64,000 nucleotides of DNA from Nocardia macrotermitis (lineage in GTDB: Bacteria; Actinomycetota; Actinomycetes; Mycobacteriales; Mycobacteriaceae): the NCBI RefSeq assembly GCF_009604405.1, contig NZ_WEGK01000023.1, positions 1 to 64,000 on the forward strand, read 5' to 3'. The notes beneath the pieces were generated by a model. It had not been told where the DNA came from. It saw only the letters and a program-made list of their open reading frames with translations, and ran no database searches. Position numbers and translations under genes: made by a program. Positions 52,157 through 60,900 of the stretch are shown here, one piece after another; the first letter of the stretch is position 1; every line of letters begins with the position of its first letter.

Positions 52157-53872
52157 TCATGGCAGCAGTTCCACGGGGATATCGATGTGCCGGGCCCGGA
52201 GCCATTCCCCGAGCCCCTTGGCCTGCGGATCGAAGCGGGCCTGATAGGCCACGCCCTCGCCGAGCAGGTCCTCGACGATGAAGTTCAATGCCCGCAGATT
52301 CGGCAGCACGTGCCGGGTGACGGTCAGTTTCGCGGTTTCGGGGAGTAGCTCGCGCAAGGTGTCGACGGTCAAAGTCTGTGCCAGCCAGGCGAATTGGTCG
52401 TCGGTGCGGACCCAGACGCCGATATTGGCGTTGCCGCCCTTGTCGCCGGAGCGGGCCATGGCGATGGTTCCCAGCGGTTTGCGTTCGGTCTCACCGGATG
52501 AAATGAACCGGGGCACAGCGGGTTCGGGGACATCCGCGAGTTCCAGGGTCTCGGCAGCGGGCAGGATGGCGACCTCGTCGCCGTCGGGCAGCACCGCGAC
52601 GTGCGGCACCTGCCCGGCATCCACATAGCCCGCCGTGAACACCCCGTACGGGCCGCCGTTTCCCGGCGGCGCGGTCAGCGTGAATCCCGGATAGCTCGCC
52701 AACGCCAATTCCACTGCCACACTGGAGAATGCGCGACCGACCTTGTTCGGATCCGGATCGCGGACCACGCAGCGCAGCAGCGCGCTACCCTGCTCCTCGG
52801 TCTCCGGGTCGGGCCGGTCCAGGCGGCTCAGGGTCCAGTCGAGTTCGGCCGGACGCACCGCCAGCCACGATTCCAGCTGACGTCGCGCGAGTGCGGCCTT
52901 GGCCTCGATGTCCAAACCGGTGAGGATGAAGGTCATCTCGTTGCGGAAGCCGCCGATGGTGTTGAGCGAGACCTTGGTTCGCGGCGGCGGGGCCTCGCCG
53001 GTCACGGCATCGATCAACACTCGGTCCGGACTCTGTTGGCTCAGCCGGATACTGTCCAGCCGAGTAGTCACATCCGGTCCCGCGTAACGCGCGCTCTGGA
53101 TCTCGTACATCAGTTGCGCGGCAACGGTATCCACGGTGACCGCGCCGTCGGTCCCGTCGTGTTTGGTGATGACGCTGCTGCCGTCCCGCCGCACCTCCGC
53201 GATCGGGAATCCCGGACGCCCCAGATCGCCGAGTTCGGTGAAGAACGCGAAATTGCCGCCGGTGGCCTGGGTTCCGCATTCGATCACGTGTCCCGCCACC
53301 ACCGCACCGGCCAGCGCGTCGTAATCCGTACGCCCCCAACCGAAATGGGCCGCCGCCGGTCCGACCACCAGCGAGGCGTCGGTGACCCGCCCGGTCACCA
53401 CCACATCCGCGCCCGCGTGCAATGCCTCCGCGATACCCCACGCCCCGAGATACGCGTTGGCGGTCAGCGGCGATCCGAGTTCGAGTTCGCTCGCCCGCGG
53501 CAGCAGATCGTCCCCGGCCACGTACGCGACTTTCGTTGCCAGCCCGAGCTTTTCGGACAACTCCCGAACCCGCAGCGCCAACCCCGCCGGATTCAGCCCG
53601 CCCGCGTTGGCGACGATCCGCACCCCGCGCTCGAGCGCCGTCCCGAGACTGTCCTGCAACTGCCGCAGAAAGGTCTTGGCGTACCCCAGCGCGGGATCCT
53701 TCATCCGATCCCGCCCCAGGATCAACATGGTCAACTCGGCCAGATAATCCCCGGTCAGCACGTCGAGCTGCCCACCGTCGAGCATCTCTCGCATCGCCCC
53801 GGCCCGATCCCCGTAAAACCCGGAACAGTTCCCGATCCGGATGACCTCCGCATCGCGCGCCAATCCGCCCAT
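52157..53872 (-). CDS. AtuA-like protein (DUF1446), first gene of the operon
   Basis: 571 residues, cytosolic. Recognised as the AtuA/DUF1446 family by EVIRIGNCSGFYGDRAGAMR, MLDGGQLDVLTGDYLAELTM, ANAGGLNPAGLALRV, GRVTDASLVVGPAAAHFGW and ARSGDKGGNANIGVWVRTDD. AtuA is essential for acyclic terpene (citronellol/geraniol) use in Pseudomonas, but its reaction is unknown. The ATG at 53872 is preferred over an in-frame TTG 18 bases upstream. It is 106 bases upstream of fadE13 and directs the operon. An upstream palindrome is a likely operator. The corresponding gene in M. tuberculosis is Rv0976c. Confidence 0.9.
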   Translation of the reverse strand: MGGLARDAEVIRIGNCSGFYGDRAGAMREMLDGGQLDVLTGDYLAELTMLILGRDRMKDPALGYAKTFLRQLQDSLGTALERGVRIVANAGGLNPAGLALRVRELSEKLGLATKVAYVAGDDLLPRASELELGSPLTANAYLGAWGIAEALHAGADVVVTGRVTDASLVVGPAAAHFGWGRTDYDALAGAVVAGHVIECGTQATGGNFAFFTELGDLGRPGFPIAEVRRDGSSVITKHDGTDGAVTVDTVAAQLMYEIQSARYAGPDVTTRLDSIRLSQQSPDRVLIDAVTGEAPPPRTKVSLNTIGGFRNEMTFILTGLDIEAKAALARRQLESWLAVRPAELDWTLSRLDRPDPETEEQGSALLRCVVRDPDPNKVGRAFSSVAVELALASYPGFTLTAPPGNGGPYGVFTAGYVDAGQVPHVAVLPDGDEVAILPAAETLELADVPEPAVPRFISSGETERKPLGTIAMARSGDKGGNANIGVWVRTDDQFAWLAQTLTVDTLRELLPETAKLTVTRHVLPNLRALNFIVEDLLGEGVAYQARFDPQAKGLGEWLRARHIDIPVELLP

Positions 53873-53955
53873 CAGCCTGCCGCCTCCCAACCTGAGCCGC
53901 GCCTACGGCGTCCTCGCCGCACCGCCTACAGCGTCACATCTCCCCGAGAAAAAAT

Positions 53956-53971
53956 CAAGCATGAGTGCTTG
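53956..53971. promoter_or_regulatory. Candidate TetR operator of the carboxylase/Atu-like operon
   Basis: CAAGCATGAGTGCTTG is a perfect CAAGCA-N4-TGCTTG palindrome about 84 bases upstream of the first gene of the operon. It lies within an AT-rich stretch (AAAAAATCAAG). This is a typical size for a TetR operator controlling fatty-acid genes. Matching to the operon's own TetR is inference. Confidence 0.6.
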
Positions 53972-54150
53972 TTATGTGCACTCCCCCCCGCCACCGACCT
54001 GGTCAGCGGACCCCGAGGCCGATTCTTCTCCTCCGCGACACCATTCAGCCGGGAATTGCCCACCTCGCGGACATCGGGCGATCGCACGGATACGGGGCTC
54101 TTCGGGGGGGCCGCGGCCCTGCACGACACAGCGGAGGCCAAGATGGCAGG

Positions 54151-54309
54151 GTGTCGCACTCCCTGATCGTGGTCGTCCTGTTGGCCCTCGCCGGTTTCCT
54201 GATCGGCGGGGCCTTCACCACCTGGCGCAACGGCGGTCGGTTCGTCGGCGCCATCCTCGGCGTCTGCGCGGTGTTGGCGGTGGTCGGGGCGGTGTTGTGG
54301 TGGCGATGA
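54151..54309 (+). CDS. Small two-helix membrane protein
   Basis: 52 residues from a GTG at 54151. Two hydrophobic segments, SLIVVVLLALAGFLIGGAFT and VGAILGVCAVLAVVGAVLWW, are joined by a basic loop (TWRNGGRF), giving a hairpin in the membrane. It ends in WWR. GGAGG lies 14 bases upstream, so the start is not certain. It is convergent with the nucleotide cyclase gene with three bases between the stops. Function unknown. Confidence 0.6.
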   Translation: MSHSLIVVVLLALAGFLIGGAFTTWRNGGRFVGAILGVCAVLAVVGAVLWWR

Positions 54310-54312
54310 AGG

Positions 54313-55386
54313 TCAGATGCCGTCGAGGCGGAAGATCTTCAGGTCCTCCGGGACGCCGCTGAGGGGTGCGGCGAACAGGCCGCGGCGGTAGGGCTTGACG
54401 GTGCAGCCCAGGTCGTCGAGGGTTTCCGGGCGCAGGGCGTCCAGGGTGGTCTGGGAGATCATGGTGTTGCCGTTGCCGCCGGCCTCCATCACGCGCGCGG
54501 CGATGGTGACGTCGACGCCCAGCCAGTCGCCGCCGATCTCGCGTGGTGAGCCGGTGTGCAGGCCGATCCGCATCTGCGGCCGGTAATTCGGCACATCCAA
54601 CGCCGTCAACTGCCGTTTCGCGGCGATCGCGGCGCGCACGGCGGCATCGGGACTCAGGAAGACCGCCATCACGCCGTCACCCATGCGCTTGATCACCCGG
54701 CCGCCGCGATCCACGATCGGCGGTTCGATCGCCGTCGCGACCCGGCGCAGGAAATCCAGCGTCGCCTCGTCCCCGGCCGTAAGCGACCAGCGGGAGAACG
54801 ACACCAGATCGGTGAACATCACAGTTATCGGCTCGCTACCTTTTCCGCGGCCGACCCGTTCCAACATCGCCTGCCAGACCTGCAGGGCGCCGAGGCCGAT
54901 CTCCTTGGCCGCGCTGGGCGAATCGCCGACGAGTTTGTCCGCCGCGCGCGCCACCGCCTGCGGTCCGCCGGGACCCGACACCGACAGCGGATCGCCGAAA
55001 GCCGGGTCACCGGGCAGGTTTTCGCGCGCCTTGCGAATCACGCCGATCAGATCCCTGCGCTGATTCGCCGCGGACATCAGCGCGGACAGCTGTCCGGCAC
55101 GCAGCCGCGCGCCCGATCGGCGGCCGTTCGGCTCGGCATCCACCGGTTCCAACGGAATCACCACGTCCGGGCCATTTTCCGCCGCTTGCCCGTCCGGCGA
55201 TCGTCCGGCATCCACGGGTTCCTCACTCTCGCCGCCATCGCGCGCGGACTGCGGCTCGCCGGCACCGGCGGAATTTCCGGTATCGCCAGTGCGACGCGCT
55301 TTTTCGCCGTCGGCGGAGGAGGATTCACTCACGCCCAGAGCGTATCTCAGACGCCCTCCGGTGGGCAGATCGTCGATTATCGCCAC
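54313..55386 (-). CDS. Class III adenylate/guanylate cyclase
   Basis: 357 residues. The N-terminal about 150 residues are disordered and acidic, followed by helices. The catalytic domain (about 185-340) has the metal-binding Asp in TVMFTDLVSFSRWS and the second in RMGDGVMAVF, plus HTGSPREIGGDWLGVDVTIA with the conserved Asn/Arg region in AARVMEAGG. There are no membrane helices, so it is a soluble cyclase. GTG start at 55386 with GAGAGGTG upstream; a GTG at 55332 is an alternative. cAMP or cGMP production would fit the CNB-domain kinase in this window, but no link is shown. Confidence 0.88.
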   Translation of the reverse strand: MAIIDDLPTGGRLRYALGVSESSSADGEKARRTGDTGNSAGAGEPQSARDGGESEEPVDAGRSPDGQAAENGPDVVIPLEPVDAEPNGRRSGARLRAGQLSALMSAANQRRDLIGVIRKARENLPGDPAFGDPLSVSGPGGPQAVARAADKLVGDSPSAAKEIGLGALQVWQAMLERVGRGKGSEPITVMFTDLVSFSRWSLTAGDEATLDFLRRVATAIEPPIVDRGGRVIKRMGDGVMAVFLSPDAAVRAAIAAKRQLTALDVPNYRPQMRIGLHTGSPREIGGDWLGVDVTIAARVMEAGGNGNTMISQTTLDALRPETLDDLGCTVKPYRRGLFAAPLSGVPEDLKIFRLDGI

Positions 55387-55530
55387 CCCTTCACCTCTCT
55401 ATCGGACGGAGCGAACACGGCACTGGGTCCGCCGATGGATAGGTTTGCTGCCACGATGCTACGCACCGGTATTTCACTCCGAAAGAGCTGTAAGGAACAG
55501 TTAACCGAGGATTTCCATCCGTCGAACGCA

Positions 55531-55568
55531 CATCGGCCCGATGCGCGTAGGGGCGCATCGGGCCGATG
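55531..55568. terminator. Strong hairpin downstream of the ABC permease gene
   Basis: Perfect 16-base arms CATCGGCCCGATGCGC and GCGCATCGGGCCGATG with a 6-base loop. It lies 102 bases after the permease stop. No T-tract follows, so this may be an mRNA end structure rather than a classical terminator. The rest of 55387-55669 shows nothing else. Confidence 0.55.
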
Positions 55569-55669
55569 AGGTCACGCCGAACGGGCAGTGCGCGACGTGA
55601 CCGGGGTGCGGCGATCGCCCGACGCGATCGCCTCCCGCCCCGGGCAGCGAGGGAAGGCTCCCGGGGAGT

Positions 55670-56488
55670 TCAGGCGTCGCGCTTGTTCACCACGAACAGC
55701 GCCCCGCCGAAGATGATCGCCACGATGACCGCGAAGTAGACCAGCCCACCCCACGGCCCCCAGTGCCAGGGCAGATCGCCGCCACCGGCGGTCCCCAGGA
55801 AACGCCCGGCGTTCTGGAACGGCAGGAACACCTCGATATTGCGGCCGAGCTTGCCGAACGCGCCCACGATCGGCTCGATCAGCACCGGCCACACGATCAG
55901 CAGCGAGATCGCCCCGGCGGACTGCCGGATCAGCGCACCCACGCCGACCGACAGGAACACCACCAGCGCCACGAAGATCGGCACCGAATAGAACACGTGC
56001 GCGTCGCCGTGCGTCAGGCTCATGTTCCGGCCCGCGGCCTGCGACAGCATCAGCTTGAAGATGAAGAAGCTCAGGAAGGTCAGCACCACCGAGAGCACCG
56101 CCGCGGCCACCGCGATCAGCCCGGCCTTGGACAGCAGCACCAGGCTGCGGTTCGGCGCGGCCAGGAACGTCGCGCGGATGGTGCCGAAGCGGTACTCACT
56201 GGTGATCGCGAGCGCGGCCAGGATCATGATCATGATGTAGCCGAATCCGGGCATCCCCTGCGAGGCGCCGGTAATGCCCAGTCCCGCAATGGAATTCCCG
56301 GGCGCCGGATCCTCGGTGAGCATCGGATGCCCGGCCGCGGCCTGCCGGTGGTACTCGGTCACGCTGACGTTCACCAGCAGGCTGAACAGCGCCGCCATGC
56401 CGAGTGCGAACACGACCGTCAGCGCCGTGCACCACATGGGTGAGCGCGTCGAGGTGAGTTTGATCCGTTCCGCCGTCAATACGCCCAT
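55670..56488 (-). CDS. ABC transporter permease (ABC-2 type)
   Basis: 272 residues with six membrane segments. The N terminus GVLTAERIKLTSTRSPMWCT and ITSEYRFGTIRATFLAAPNR are typical for this permease family. The start overlaps the ATPase stop by one base (TGATG), so the two form a coupled exporter of unknown substrate. The closest pathway hint is absent: neighbours are thiamine genes and a cyclase. Confidence 0.88.
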   Translation of the reverse strand: MGVLTAERIKLTSTRSPMWCTALTVVFALGMAALFSLLVNVSVTEYHRQAAAGHPMLTEDPAPGNSIAGLGITGASQGMPGFGYIMIMILAALAITSEYRFGTIRATFLAAPNRSLVLLSKAGLIAVAAAVLSVVLTFLSFFIFKLMLSQAAGRNMSLTHGDAHVFYSVPIFVALVVFLSVGVGALIRQSAGAISLLIVWPVLIEPIVGAFGKLGRNIEVFLPFQNAGRFLGTAGGGDLPWHWGPWGGLVYFAVIVAIIFGGALFVVNKRDA

Positions 56489-57459
56489 CAGAGCGCACCT
56501 CCCATCGCCTGATCGACGCCGCCGCCGTGGTACTGCACCGCACCACCGGTCAGCCGCATGAACGCCTCCTCGAGCGAAGCACGTTGCGGGGCAAGCTCAT
56601 ACAGCGTGATGCCGTTCGCGCCCGCCAATTCGCCCACGGCATCGCTGGTTTCGCCGAGCACCGTCAGCGCCGGGACCGGATCGACCGGACGACCGTCGGG
56701 GGTGAGGCGTTCGCTGCCGTCCTCGCGCACCGTCATCCCCTTCGAGGTGAGCAGGCTGCGCAGCTGATCCAACTGCGGACTGCGAACGCGCACAGTCGAT
56801 TCCGAGGCACGTTCGATGAAATCGGCGGTGCTGGTGTCGGCGATGAGTTTGCCGCGGCCGATCACGATCAGATGATCGGCGGTCTGCGCCATCTCCGAGA
56901 GCAGGTGGCTGGAGACCAGCACGGTGCGGCCCTCCGCGGCCAGCCGCTGCATGAACCGGCGGATCCACAGGATGCCCTCCGGGTCCAGGCCGTTCACCGG
57001 CTCGTCGAACAGCAGGATTTCCGGATCGCCGAGCAGCGCCGCGGCCAGCCCCAGCCGCTGCGACATGCCGAGGGAGAAGCCGCCGGCCTTCTTGTCCGCC
57101 GTCTCGGCCAGCCCGACCAGCCGCAGCACCTCCTCCACCCGCGAGTCGGGCAGATCGTTCGAGGCCGCGAGCCAGCGCAGATGCGACCGCGCCGACCGAT
57201 TCGGATGCACCCACTTCGCGTCGAGCAGCGCGCCGACGATGTGCAGCGGACGTTCCAGCTGCTGATACGGCTTCCCGTCGACCAGCGCCACACCGGCGGT
57301 CGGCCGGTCCAGCCCCAGGATCATCCGCATCGTGGTCGACTTCCCCGCACCGTTCGGGCCGAGGAATCCGGTCACCTGACCGGGCTCGACCTTGAAGGAC
57401 AGATCGTCGACCGCGACGGTCGCGCCGAACCGTTTGGTCAAGCCCTTGACTTCGATCAT
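56488..57459 (-). CDS. ABC transporter ATP-binding protein
   Basis: 323 residues. Walker A GFLGPNGAGKSTTM, signature-like FSLGMSQRLGLAAALL, Walker B EILLFDEPVNGLDPEGI and the H-loop VSSHLLSEM. The C-terminal about 90 residues (SESTVRVRSPQLDQL ...) are a DrrA-type extension. The ATG at 57459 (MIEVKGLTKRFG) is chosen over an upstream in-frame GTG. It is translationally coupled with the permease, forming an antibiotic/lipid-exporter-type pair. Confidence 0.92.
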   Translation of the reverse strand: MIEVKGLTKRFGATVAVDDLSFKVEPGQVTGFLGPNGAGKSTTMRMILGLDRPTAGVALVDGKPYQQLERPLHIVGALLDAKWVHPNRSARSHLRWLAASNDLPDSRVEEVLRLVGLAETADKKAGGFSLGMSQRLGLAAALLGDPEILLFDEPVNGLDPEGILWIRRFMQRLAAEGRTVLVSSHLLSEMAQTADHLIVIGRGKLIADTSTADFIERASESTVRVRSPQLDQLRSLLTSKGMTVREDGSERLTPDGRPVDPVPALTVLGETSDAVGELAGANGITLYELAPQRASLEEAFMRLTGGAVQYHGGGVDQAMGGAL

Positions 57460-57548
57460 GCGACCAGTCTCGCCGACGATCGCCGTGACAACCATCGCCC
57501 CCAGGTCGCGAGTCGGTCATCCTCGAGGATGACCGACCCCTGAGCGAC

Positions 57549-58316
57549 CTAGACGACGGCCGGGGAGGATGCCTGGGCCCAGAAGCGTTTGGGGATGCGG
57601 CCTGCTTCGCGAGCGAGGTAGCCCGCGCGGACGGCGTCGGCCATGGCGGCGGCCATCAGGGCGGGGCGGCGGGCGCGGGTGACAGCGGTGGCGAGCAGGA
57701 CGGCGGAGCAGCCGAGTTCCATGGCCAGGGCGGCGTCGCTGGCGGTGCCGATGCCCGCGTCGAGGATGACCGGGACGCCCACGTCGGCGACGATCATCTC
57801 GATATTGTGCGGATTGCCGATGCCCAGGCCGGTGCCGATGGGTGCGCCCAGCGGCATGATGGCCGCGCATCCGGCGTCCTCGAGGCGGCGGGCCAGGATC
57901 GGATCGTCGGTGGTGTAGGGCAGCACGGTGAAGCCGTCGTCGACCAATTGTTCTGCGGCGCTGACCAATTCGATGGCGTCGGGCAGCAGGGTGCGTTCGT
58001 CGGCGACGACCTCGAGTTTGACCCAGTCGGTGCCCAGCGCCTCGCGCCCCAGTTGTGCGGTGAGCACGGCCTCGGCGGCGGTACGGCAGCCTGCGGTATT
58101 GGGCAGCGGGGCGATGTCCAGGCTGCGCAGCAGGTCCAGGACGCCGGTGCCGCCCGCGGCGTCCACCCGGCGCATCGCGACGGTGGTGAGTTCGGTGCCC
58201 GAGGCCACCAGCGCCTCGGACAGCACGGCCAGGCTCTCCGCGCCGCCGGTGCCCATGATCAGGCGCGAACCGAACTCCCGGTCGGCGATCCGCAGGGGTG
58301 CGATCGGCTCAGCCAC
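57549..58316 (-). CDS. thiG: Thiazole synthase ThiG
   Basis: 255 residues. It condenses deoxyxylulose phosphate, dehydroglycine and the ThiS thiocarboxylate to the thiazole ring. The motifs LIMGTGG, TVAMRRVD, LPNTAGCRTA, WVKLEVVADERTLLPDAIEL and VILDAGIGTASDAALAMELG are diagnostic; the catalytic Lys is in WVKLEV. The GTG start overlaps thiS by 8 bases. Same order as Rv0417. Confidence 0.97.
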   Translation of the reverse strand: MAEPIAPLRIADREFGSRLIMGTGGAESLAVLSEALVASGTELTTVAMRRVDAAGGTGVLDLLRSLDIAPLPNTAGCRTAAEAVLTAQLGREALGTDWVKLEVVADERTLLPDAIELVSAAEQLVDDGFTVLPYTTDDPILARRLEDAGCAAIMPLGAPIGTGLGIGNPHNIEMIVADVGVPVILDAGIGTASDAALAMELGCSAVLLATAVTRARRPALMAAAMADAVRAGYLAREAGRIPKRFWAQASSPAVV

Positions 58317-58521
58317 CCTGCACCGCCGTGAGCACCTCGATGTTCCAGCCGCGGCCGACCGGGCTGTCCCACTGCGACTTCGGGAACACCGCGCCGTCGA
58401 CCGCGATCGCGACGCCCTGACAGGGCAGGTCCAGCCTGGCCAGTAGTTCGCGCACGGTGAGCGCGTCGGCGAATTCGTGATCCTCGCCGTTGACGGTCAC
58501 GCCGATCGGGATCGTGGTCAT
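58309..58521 (-). CDS. thiS: Sulfur carrier protein ThiS
   Basis: 70 residues, ubiquitin-like fold, ending in the required Gly-Gly (AVQGG) that is converted to a thiocarboxylate. Conserved VTVNGEDHEFADALTVRELL at the N terminus and GVAIAVDGAVFPKSQWDS follow. It overlaps thiG and the thiO stop (ATGA), so thiO, thiS and thiG are tightly coupled. Confidence 0.96.
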   Translation of the reverse strand: MTTIPIGVTVNGEDHEFADALTVRELLARLDLPCQGVAIAVDGAVFPKSQWDSPVGRGWNIEVLTAVQGG

Positions 58522-59630
58522 CGATTACCTCCTGCCGGGGATGCCGCGTGGGTTCCGGCATCGGGATGTGCGTGCTGTGTCGAAAAGCGTTGCGGGTCGG
58601 CTGCTTTCGCTTCCGGGAGAATGTCGTCGGACAGGAGCGCCAGCACGGCGTCGACGGTGAGCGGGATGCCCAGGACGCCGTTGCGGCCGTGTCCGGCGGC
58701 CACGATGACGTGCTCGCTCAACCGGCCGATCAGCGGCAGGTTGTCCGGGGTGGCGGGCCGGGATCCGGCGCCGGCCTCGGCCAGTTCGTATTCGCCGATC
58801 GCGGGCAGTACGGCCTCGGCGTCGGCGATCAGGTCGCGCACACCGGCCACGGTGACCGCGGTGTCGAAACCGGCCTCGTACTGGGTCGCGCCGACGACGA
58901 TGCCGTCCGCTCGGGGGACCAGATAGATCGGGCGGCCGTGCACGCGGGCGCGGATGACGCGGCGCGGGGGCGGGGGCGCGCCGGGTCGATGACGTAGCCG
59001 CAGGATTTCGCCCTTCAACGGACGCACCGGAAGTCCGGGCCACAGCCGAGCGGCCGCGGCTCCGGTGGCGAGGACGATGCGGTCGAATTCGAGGTCGTCC
59101 AGGTTGTCCACAGCCTGCACCATCATGTGAACACCTTGTTGTTCACAACCTTGGCGGAGGGCGTCGAGCACGAGCCGGTTGTCCACAGCCGGTTCGGTGG
59201 CGGCGAGCAGTCCCGCGCGGACCGTGCGCGCCAGACCGGGTTCGGCCGCACGCACCCCGGACCGGTCCAGCAGTTCGAGCCGATGGCCGTACTCGCCGCC
59301 GAAATCTGCGATGGTGCGCAGGTCAGCGGCGTCGGCGGCATCCGAGGCGACGGTCAGCGTCTGGTCGGCGACGAACACCGGAACACCCGTCACCGCCGCG
59401 AGCCGCGCCCCGAACTCGGGCCAGCGCGCCAGCGAAGCCGCACCGAATTCCAGCGGGGCCGACTCCCCCGGCCAACCCTCCGACAGCGGGGCCAGCATGC
59501 CCCCGGCCACCCAGGACGCACCCGATCCTGGGGACGGATCGAAGATCGTGACCTCCCACCCGGCCGCGGCGGCGCCCCATGCCACCGCCGACCCGATCAC
59601 ACCCCCACCCACGACGGCCAACGTTCGCAT
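58518..59630 (-). CDS. thiO: Glycine oxidase ThiO
   Basis: 370-residue FAD enzyme (DadA/D-amino-acid oxidase fold) that makes dehydroglycine for thiazole formation. N-terminal FAD motif LAVVGGGVIGSAVAWGAAAA, GASWVAGGMLAPLSEGWPGE, and the C-terminal RPATPDNLPLIGRL and AAGHGRNGVLGIPLT are typical. First gene of the leftward thiO-thiS-thiG operon. The 147-base gap to the divergent thiE was checked for a TPP riboswitch and none was found. Confidence 0.95.
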   Translation of the reverse strand: MRTLAVVGGGVIGSAVAWGAAAAGWEVTIFDPSPGSGASWVAGGMLAPLSEGWPGESAPLEFGAASLARWPEFGARLAAVTGVPVFVADQTLTVASDAADAADLRTIADFGGEYGHRLELLDRSGVRAAEPGLARTVRAGLLAATEPAVDNRLVLDALRQGCEQQGVHMMVQAVDNLDDLEFDRIVLATGAAAARLWPGLPVRPLKGEILRLRHRPGAPPPPRRVIRARVHGRPIYLVPRADGIVVGATQYEAGFDTAVTVAGVRDLIADAEAVLPAIGEYELAEAGAGSRPATPDNLPLIGRLSEHVIVAAGHGRNGVLGIPLTVDAVLALLSDDILPEAKAADPQRFSTQHAHPDAGTHAASPAGGNR

Positions 59631-59777
59631 ACCTCACACCTGCCTCGGTCCCGCCACGCGGAATCCGTACGCTGCGGGAACACCCGCATCCGATCGGCAA
59701 CCCCCTGCGGCCGCCTTCGCAGTGGAGATGCCGGACTCATTTCGTCTCCCAACGGTAGCGCGGCTACGGTCGGAGGT

Positions 59778-60482
59778 GTGCAACCGTCCCACCCGCCCCG
59801 GCCCGTAACCCCTCGTGAACGTCTCGCCACCGCGCGGCTGTACCTGTGCACGGACGCCCGGCGCGACAAGGGCGACCTGGCGGCATTCGCGGAGGCGGCG
59901 CTGGCTGGCGGCGTGGACATCATCCAGTTACGCGACAAGGGTTCCGCGGGTGAGCAGCGGTTCGGACCGCTCGAGGCGCGCGCGGAACTCGGCGCGCTGG
60001 CCGCGTTGAAGGCCGCGGCCCGGCGGCACGGCGCGCTGGTCGCGGTGAACGACCGCGCCGACGTCGCGTTCGCCGCGGGCGCGGATGTGCTGCACCTGGG
60101 CCAGGACGATCTGCCGCCCTGGTACGCCCGCCGCATCCTGGGCCCCGACGTGGTGATCGGCCGCTCCACCCACGATCCCGCGCAGGCCGCGAACGCCGCC
60201 ACCGAGGAACACATCGACTACTTCTGCACCGGCCCGGTCTGGACCACCCCCACCAAACCCGGCCGCAGCGCCGCCGGTCTGGACCTGGTCCGCGGCACCG
60301 CCGAGGCCGACCCGGCCCGCCCCTGGTTCGCCATCGGCGGCATCGACGAGGCCCGCCTGTCCGAAGTCCTCGACGCCGGCGCCACCCGCATCGTCGTCGT
60401 CCGCGCCATCACCGAGGCCGACGACCCCGAATCCGCCGCCCGCATCCTCAAATCCCGCCTACAAGAACCCAACCCCACCTGA
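59778..60482 (+). CDS. thiE: Thiamine-phosphate synthase ThiE
   Basis: 234 residues. It joins HMP-PP and the thiazole phosphate to thiamine phosphate. Motifs: LYLCTDARRDKGDLAAFAEA, IIQLRDKG, ALVAVNDRADVAFAAGADVL, HLGQDDLPP and GPDVVIGRSTHDPAQAANA, then DYFCTGPVWTTPTKPGR and FAIGGID. The GTG at 59778 lies directly after GGAGGT and 7 bases after a TACGGT that could be a -10, so the message may be leaderless. It ends with the normal C-terminal VVRAITEADDPE. Counterpart of Rv0414c. Confidence 0.95.
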   Translation: MQPSHPPRPVTPRERLATARLYLCTDARRDKGDLAAFAEAALAGGVDIIQLRDKGSAGEQRFGPLEARAELGALAALKAAARRHGALVAVNDRADVAFAAGADVLHLGQDDLPPWYARRILGPDVVIGRSTHDPAQAANAATEEHIDYFCTGPVWTTPTKPGRSAAGLDLVRGTAEADPARPWFAIGGIDEARLSEVLDAGATRIVVVRAITEADDPESAARILKSRLQEPNPT

Positions 60483-60900
60483 GCGGCCCCACATCCCCTG
60501 CCACAGAGGATGATTGCCGCACCCCGCGTCCGATCATCATGCGTCGGAACGCAATACACACCCCGGCGCGCTCATCAGGCACGGTTCAAACCGATCGCCC
60601 TGTGCCGAACCCTGATTCGCCCACCGGTGATCAGCGCACCACCCCGTTCTCGGAAAACACGATCCGAACAGTGCGGCTCGGACCCGAGCGTATCGCTCCG
60701 ATCCGATTGTCTTGCGCCGAGCAGCTATTCGACCGGTCGGCAGAACGTCGACGATGAGCCGGAATGCACCGGCCGATTTCCGGATGTCGTGTTCGGGCTG
60801 CGGCGGCCGTTAGCCGAGTGTGCGGATGAGAGACGACTCTCGGCAACCGGGTCCCAGCGCGGCCGCATGTTCGGATCAGGCAGCGACGCAACGAGCTCGG
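60483..60900. other. Intergenic stretch with no recognised feature
   Basis: 418 bases between the convergent thiE and mutT3 stops. Open frames here are short, have mixed codon use and lack ribosome binding sites. No clear hairpin terminator, repeat copy or RNA was seen. Confidence 0.6.

Noticed and set aside
53965..54150. N-terminal extension of the small membrane protein
   Set aside because: The frame is open back to 53965 but the added residues are Arg/Pro-rich and run across the candidate operator and promoter of the opposite operon.
59631..59777. TPP riboswitch between thiO and thiE
   Set aside because: The minus strand was read for CTGAGA and for the ACCTGA...TAATGCC block; only a short hairpin (GGAGA/TCTCC) and a GTAGC-GCG-GCTAC palindrome are present.
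60483..60900. Small genes in the thiE-mutT3 gap
   Set aside because: Frames are short, overlap each other on both strands and lack start signals.
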